Source: Lachnospiraceae bacterium
Lineage (GTDB): Bacteria; Bacillota; Clostridia; Lachnospirales; Lachnospiraceae
Reading direction: 5' to 3'
Length of the DNA stretch: 8,717 bases
NCBI GenBank assembly: GCA_029068665.1
Contig: JAIECC010000041.1
Coordinates: forward strand, 1-8,717
The translations under genes and the position numbers were made by a program. Numbering within the stretch: the stretch's first letter is position 1; every line of letters begins with the position of its first letter. The notes beneath the pieces are model-generated. The model saw only the letters and a program-made list of their open reading frames with translations. It was not told the origin of the DNA and searched no databases. Shown here one piece after another: positions 5,751-8,717 of this stretch.

Positions 5751-7487
5751 ATGGAGATCACCGGAGCTGAATTATTTGTAAAAGCATTATTGGCTGAAAA
5801 TGTGGATACTCTGTTTGCTTATCCGGGAGGGCAGGCAATTGACTTATTTCATGCACTTTACGGTGTAGAAGGGCTGGATGTCATTCTTCCACGGCATGAA
5901 CAGGGATTGATTCATGCTGCAGATGGATATGCCCGTTCAACAGGAAAAGTTGGAGTGTGTTTGGTAACAAGTGGTCCCGGAGCGACCAATCTGGTGACGG
6001 GAATTGCCACGGCCAATTATGACAGTGTTCCTTTGGTTTGCTTTACGGGACAGGTTCCAACACATTTGATTGGAAATGATGCATTTCAGGAGGTTGATAT
6101 CGTTGGGATTACAAGGAGCATCAGCAAGTATGCAGTTACAGTCCGTCGGCGGGAAGATTTAGCTGCTACTATAAGAAAAGCTTTTTATATTGCCAGTTCA
6201 GGGAAACCGGGGGTTGTAGTGGTAGACCTGCCCAAGGATATTCAGCAGACTTTGGGAAGTGATATGTATCCTCAAAGTGTTATGGTTCGCGGATATAAGC
6301 CCAATACGGCAGTGCATATGGGGCAGATTAAAAAGTCATTGGATTGTCTCCAAAGGGCAAACCGCCCGGTTTTTCTCCTGGGAGGAGGAATCAACATTGC
6401 CCGTGCGAATAAGGAAATGACTGCTCTGGCTGAGAAAATGGGAATCCCGGTTGTTACCACAATTATGGGAAAAGGAGCCATACCAAACAATCATCCCTTG
6501 TATGTTGGAAATCTTGGTATCCATGGAAGCTATGCAGCAAATAAGGCAGTCAGTGAATGTGATGTGCTGTTTTCCATCGGCGTTCGTTTTAATGACCGCA
6601 TTACAGGAAAAGTAAGTGAATTCGCTAAGAAAGCGACCATTATACATGTAGATATTGATCCCGCATCTATTTCAAGAAATATAGTCGTTGATATCCCCAT
6701 GGTAGGAGATGCAAAAAATGCAATTGCTGCTTTACTGGAAAAGGCACCGGATTTTGATTTTGCCCAATGGAGAAAACAGATTATGGAATGGAACAGGCAG
6801 CATCCCCTTGAGACAGAACTGCATAGCGGTGGGGTAACACCCCTTGCCATCATTCAAAAGATTAATCAGATATTTTCCAATGCGATTATTACAACAGATG
6901 TTGGTCAGAACCAGCTTTGGACAACACAATTTCTTGAATTAACAGCGCAAAAGCAGATGTTGACATCTGGCGGACTTGGAACCATGGGTTACGGACTTCC
7001 GGCAGCACTTGGTGCTCAATTGGGAAATCCTGACAAGGATGTAATTACCATTTGTGGTGATGGCGGCATCCAAATGAATATTCAGGAAATGGCTACAGCA
7101 ATGGTTTACGAACTGCCGGTTATTGTTTGCATTCTGAATAATGGGTATTTGGGAAATGTAAGGCAATGGCAGGAGATGTTTTTTGATAAACGGTATTCCA
7201 GTACCTGTCTTCGGTATCGTAGAAGCTGCTCTGCCACCTGTAATACACCTTCCGCTGCCTGTCCGGAATATACACCGGACTTTATAAGACTTGCAGAAAG
7301 CTATGGAGCAAAGGCGATTCGGGTCCAGTACCGGGAGGAAATCGAAAATGCTTTGTTAGAAGCCAAGAATACAAAGAAAACTCCGACAGTAATTGAATTC
7401 ATAATCGAAAGGGAAGAAAATGTATTTCCCATTGTACCGCCGGGAAATCCACTTAGTGACATGATTATGGGAGGTAAAGAGGGATGA
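5751..7487 (+). CDS. ilvB: Acetohydroxyacid synthase large (catalytic) subunit
   Basis: This 578-aa ThDP enzyme condenses two pyruvates to 2-acetolactate, or pyruvate with 2-ketobutyrate, in the first common step of branched-chain amino acid synthesis. E50 in LPRHEQG activates ThDP. GQVPTHLIGNDAFQEVD (100-116) and RFNDRITGK (279-287) are typical of FAD-containing anabolic AHAS. The ThDP-Mg motif runs from GDGG (436-439) to NN (463-464). W473 in VRQWQ matches the tryptophan that favours 2-ketobutyrate in AHAS. After the usual FFDKRYSST a segment of roughly 20 extra residues (486-507) carries C486, C493, C497 and C504 (C-x6-C-x3-C-x6-C), absent from the E. coli and Bacillus enzymes as I recall them. 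ATG 5751 has AAGGAGG at 5736-5742, 8 nt upstream; the frame is open further left but overlaps tetR. It overlaps ilvN by 4 bp, so the subunits are translationally coupled. Confidence 0.95.
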   Translation: MEITGAELFVKALLAENVDTLFAYPGGQAIDLFHALYGVEGLDVILPRHEQGLIHAADGYARSTGKVGVCLVTSGPGATNLVTGIATANYDSVPLVCFTGQVPTHLIGNDAFQEVDIVGITRSISKYAVTVRRREDLAATIRKAFYIASSGKPGVVVVDLPKDIQQTLGSDMYPQSVMVRGYKPNTAVHMGQIKKSLDCLQRANRPVFLLGGGINIARANKEMTALAEKMGIPVVTTIMGKGAIPNNHPLYVGNLGIHGSYAANKAVSECDVLFSIGVRFNDRITGKVSEFAKKATIIHVDIDPASISRNIVVDIPMVGDAKNAIAALLEKAPDFDFAQWRKQIMEWNRQHPLETELHSGGVTPLAIIQKINQIFSNAIITTDVGQNQLWTTQFLELTAQKQMLTSGGLGTMGYGLPAALGAQLGNPDKDVITICGDGGIQMNIQEMATAMVYELPVIVCILNNGYLGNVRQWQEMFFDKRYSSTCLRYRRSCSATCNTPSAACPEYTPDFIRLAESYGAKAIRVQYREEIENALLEAKNTKKTPTVIEFIIEREENVFPIVPPGNPLSDMIMGGKEG

Positions 7488-7975
7488 TGAAACAGAGATG
7501 GCTTAGCCTTTTTGTAGAAAATGATATTGGTGTACTGGCGCGTATTTCCGGATTGTTTGCTGGAAAGTTGTATAACCTGGACAGTTTGACCGTGGGAACA
7601 ACCGAAGATATTACCATTTCAAGAATAACGATCAGTCTTACCAGTGATGATCAGACATTTGAGCAGATTAAAAAGCAGCTGAACCGAAGTGTAGAGGTAA
7701 TCAAGGTTGTAGACCTTACAGATACTGCTATTTACAGGAAGGAATTTATGTTTGTTAAAATCCATGAATGTTCAGAACAGGACATGATGAAGCTGACCTA
7801 TATCAAAGAAGTGTTTCAGACCAGAGTCATTGATTATAACACATCTGTAGTTCTGATAGAGAGTGTACAACAATCAGAACGGAATGATGCTCTGATTCAA
7901 CTGCTGAAAGACAATTTTTCAGGCAGGCTTGAGGTTGTCCGAGGCGGCAGCGTGGCAATCGAAGGGATTCATTAA
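7484..7975 (+). CDS. ilvN: Acetohydroxyacid synthase small (regulatory) subunit
   Basis: This 163-aa protein is of normal length for the AHAS regulatory subunit, which stimulates the catalytic subunit and usually confers valine feedback inhibition. The N-terminal ACT domain (about 1-77) shows LSLFVENDIGVLARISGLF and YNLDSLTVG, where family members bind the effector. The usual N-x-P-G is N-D-I-G here, so the proline is replaced. The C-terminal half (about 80-160), including FMFVKIHE and the final RGGSVAIEG, matches the second domain. The start overlaps the ilvB stop (ATGA). ATG 7484 or 7487 are both possible, with GGAGG at 7470-7474 suiting either. Its presence next to ilvB indicates an anabolic AHAS rather than a catabolic acetoin-pathway synthase, which lacks this subunit. 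Confidence 0.94.
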   Translation: MMKQRWLSLFVENDIGVLARISGLFAGKLYNLDSLTVGTTEDITISRITISLTSDDQTFEQIKKQLNRSVEVIKVVDLTDTAIYRKEFMFVKIHECSEQDMMKLTYIKEVFQTRVIDYNTSVVLIESVQQSERNDALIQLLKDNFSGRLEVVRGGSVAIEGIH

Positions 7976-8044
7976 AAAGCAGATTGGCACATTGTCATAA
8001 TAATCTAATATATTATCTAAAAGATATATAGTCAGGAAGAGATT
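7976..8044 (+). promoter_or_regulatory. AT-rich gap with weak promoter-like elements
   Basis: TTGGCA (7984-7989) can be paired with TAATAT (8006-8011, spacing 16) or TATATT (8009-8014, spacing 19). Neither pair is good. A small dyad TATCT-AAA-AGATA covers 8014-8026. AGGA at 8034-8037 lies 7 nt before the ATG at 8045. No terminator is seen, so the downstream gene may be read from the ilv operon, from its own weak promoter, or from both. Confidence 0.25.
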
Positions 8045-8602
8045 ATGATGGAAGAAAAAAGGAATCCTTTATGCAATACCTGCAGCTTTACAGATATAAG
8101 ACCGATTATGATGGACCTGCCGTATCCGCCCATTCAGGTACGGGAACGGAATCCGGCTTATGCGAATCTGCTTAGCATGGATTATTGTGGTTCTGTATCT
8201 GAACTGTCTGCGATTACCCAGTATATTAATAATGAGAACCGCCTTTCCGGTAAAAATTGCTCCATTGCCAGAACCCTGTTAGGAATCGCTATGGCAGAAA
8301 TGATACATTTACAGAAGTTAGGTGAACTGATTGCCCTGTTGGGCGGAACGGTCGACTTTGTGGCAAGGCAGCAGAATGGAAGACAGAAGCTGTGGACACC
8401 GGAGTATTTAACCATTCCGGAAAATGTAAGAAACATGCTGCAGGCTGATATCAAAGCAGAGCATGGAGCAATTAATCAATACAGGATGCACATGAATATG
8501 ATAAAAGATCATGATGTCAATGCAGTTCTGGCAAGAATCATTAAGGATGAGGAATATCACATTATGCTGCTTCAGGCATTGCTGAAGGAATGTGTTAAAT
8601 GA
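8045..8602 (+). CDS. Ferritin-like di-metal four-helix-bundle protein
   Basis: This 185-aa protein shows the ligand pattern of the ferritin-like superfamily (rubrerythrin, Mn-catalase and relatives): E53 in SELSAITQY, the ExxH pair E85-H88 in AEMIHLQ, E139 in KAEHGAINQY and the ExxH pair E169-H172 in DEEYHIM. This gives a complete di-iron or di-manganese site. The likely role is redox chemistry with peroxide or oxygen, or metal handling, in the cytoplasm. The N-terminal tail carries C10 and C13 (CNTC), which might bind a metal or form a disulfide. There is no rubredoxin domain, so it is not a classical rubrerythrin. I cannot name the exact subfamily. ATG 8045 and ATG 8048 are both possible starts behind AGGA at 8034-8037. 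It follows ilvN after 69 bp on the same strand with no terminator seen between them, so a shared transcript with ilvBN is possible. Confidence 0.75.
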   Translation: MMEEKRNPLCNTCSFTDIRPIMMDLPYPPIQVRERNPAYANLLSMDYCGSVSELSAITQYINNENRLSGKNCSIARTLLGIAMAEMIHLQKLGELIALLGGTVDFVARQQNGRQKLWTPEYLTIPENVRNMLQADIKAEHGAINQYRMHMNMIKDHDVNAVLARIIKDEEYHIMLLQALLKECVK

Positions 8603-8717
8603 AATTCAAGTACTGATTTTGCGAAATATGAAGTTATAGAAATTAGAAAGGCAGTACCTTCGATGGAAGCAGACCTGATAAGAAATTTCTGTTACATTTA
8701 ATAGGTATTTAATGTAG
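8603..8717. other. Downstream flank, nothing identified
   Basis: After the ferritin-like gene I see no gene, no convincing terminator and no strong promoter. AGAAATTTCT at 8681-8690 is a 10-bp palindrome with no stem-loop or T-run. A 12-codon ATG frame from 8663 lacks a well-placed ribosome binding site. Confidence 0.4.

Overview
All convincing genes in this window lie on the + strand. Low-to-moderate GC, strong AAGGAGG-type ribosome binding sites, TTGACA/TATAAT-like promoters, a YhaM-type nuclease and a cre-like CcpA site point to a Gram-positive Firmicute. The character of the proteins suggests a gut Clostridia member, probably Lachnospiraceae. That is an inference from sequence style, not from a search.

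Left part (1-2812): a short leader with a candidate sigma-A promoter leads into a YhaM-like 3'-5' exoribonuclease (188-1138) and then an RlmD/RumA-type rRNA uracil-5-methyltransferase (1196-2812). Both are RNA-metabolism housekeeping genes and are probably co-transcribed.

Middle part (2813-4899): an accessory patch. It holds an apparently intact Fic-domain protein (2887-3978) with a winged-helix tail and a three-unit 21-bp in-frame repeat. On one side is an 18-codon scrap that reads like motif I of a type I restriction-modification methylase (HsdM). On the other side is a 36-codon scrap that reads like the tail of a RhuM-family protein. Fic and RhuM genes are common passengers of type I R-M loci, so I read this patch as the remains of such an island in which only the Fic gene kept its frame. 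A nitrilase-superfamily amidohydrolase (4087-4899) follows.

Right part (4900-8717): a 184-bp control region holds a 12-bp perfect inverted repeat, a near-consensus promoter (TTGACA, 17 bp, TAGAAT) and a cre-like site overlapping the -10 and start. It drives a TetR-family regulator (5084-5665). Next comes acetohydroxyacid synthase, large subunit ilvB (5751-7487) and small subunit ilvN (7484-7975, 4-bp overlap), then a ferritin-like di-metal protein (8045-8602). The tetR-ilvB gap holds a 24-bp dyad with 10/11 matching arms that includes a TTGACA, which suggests local regulation of branched-chain amino acid synthesis by the TetR protein. No T-box or leucine-type leader is visible. The IlvB protein carries a four-cysteine insertion close to the active site.

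The most interesting points are the four-Cys insertion in AHAS within a TetR/cre-controlled operon that ends in a ferritin-like gene, and the decayed R-M island around a Fic gene with a repeat-tract linker. No tRNA, rRNA, CRISPR array or insertion sequence was seen.
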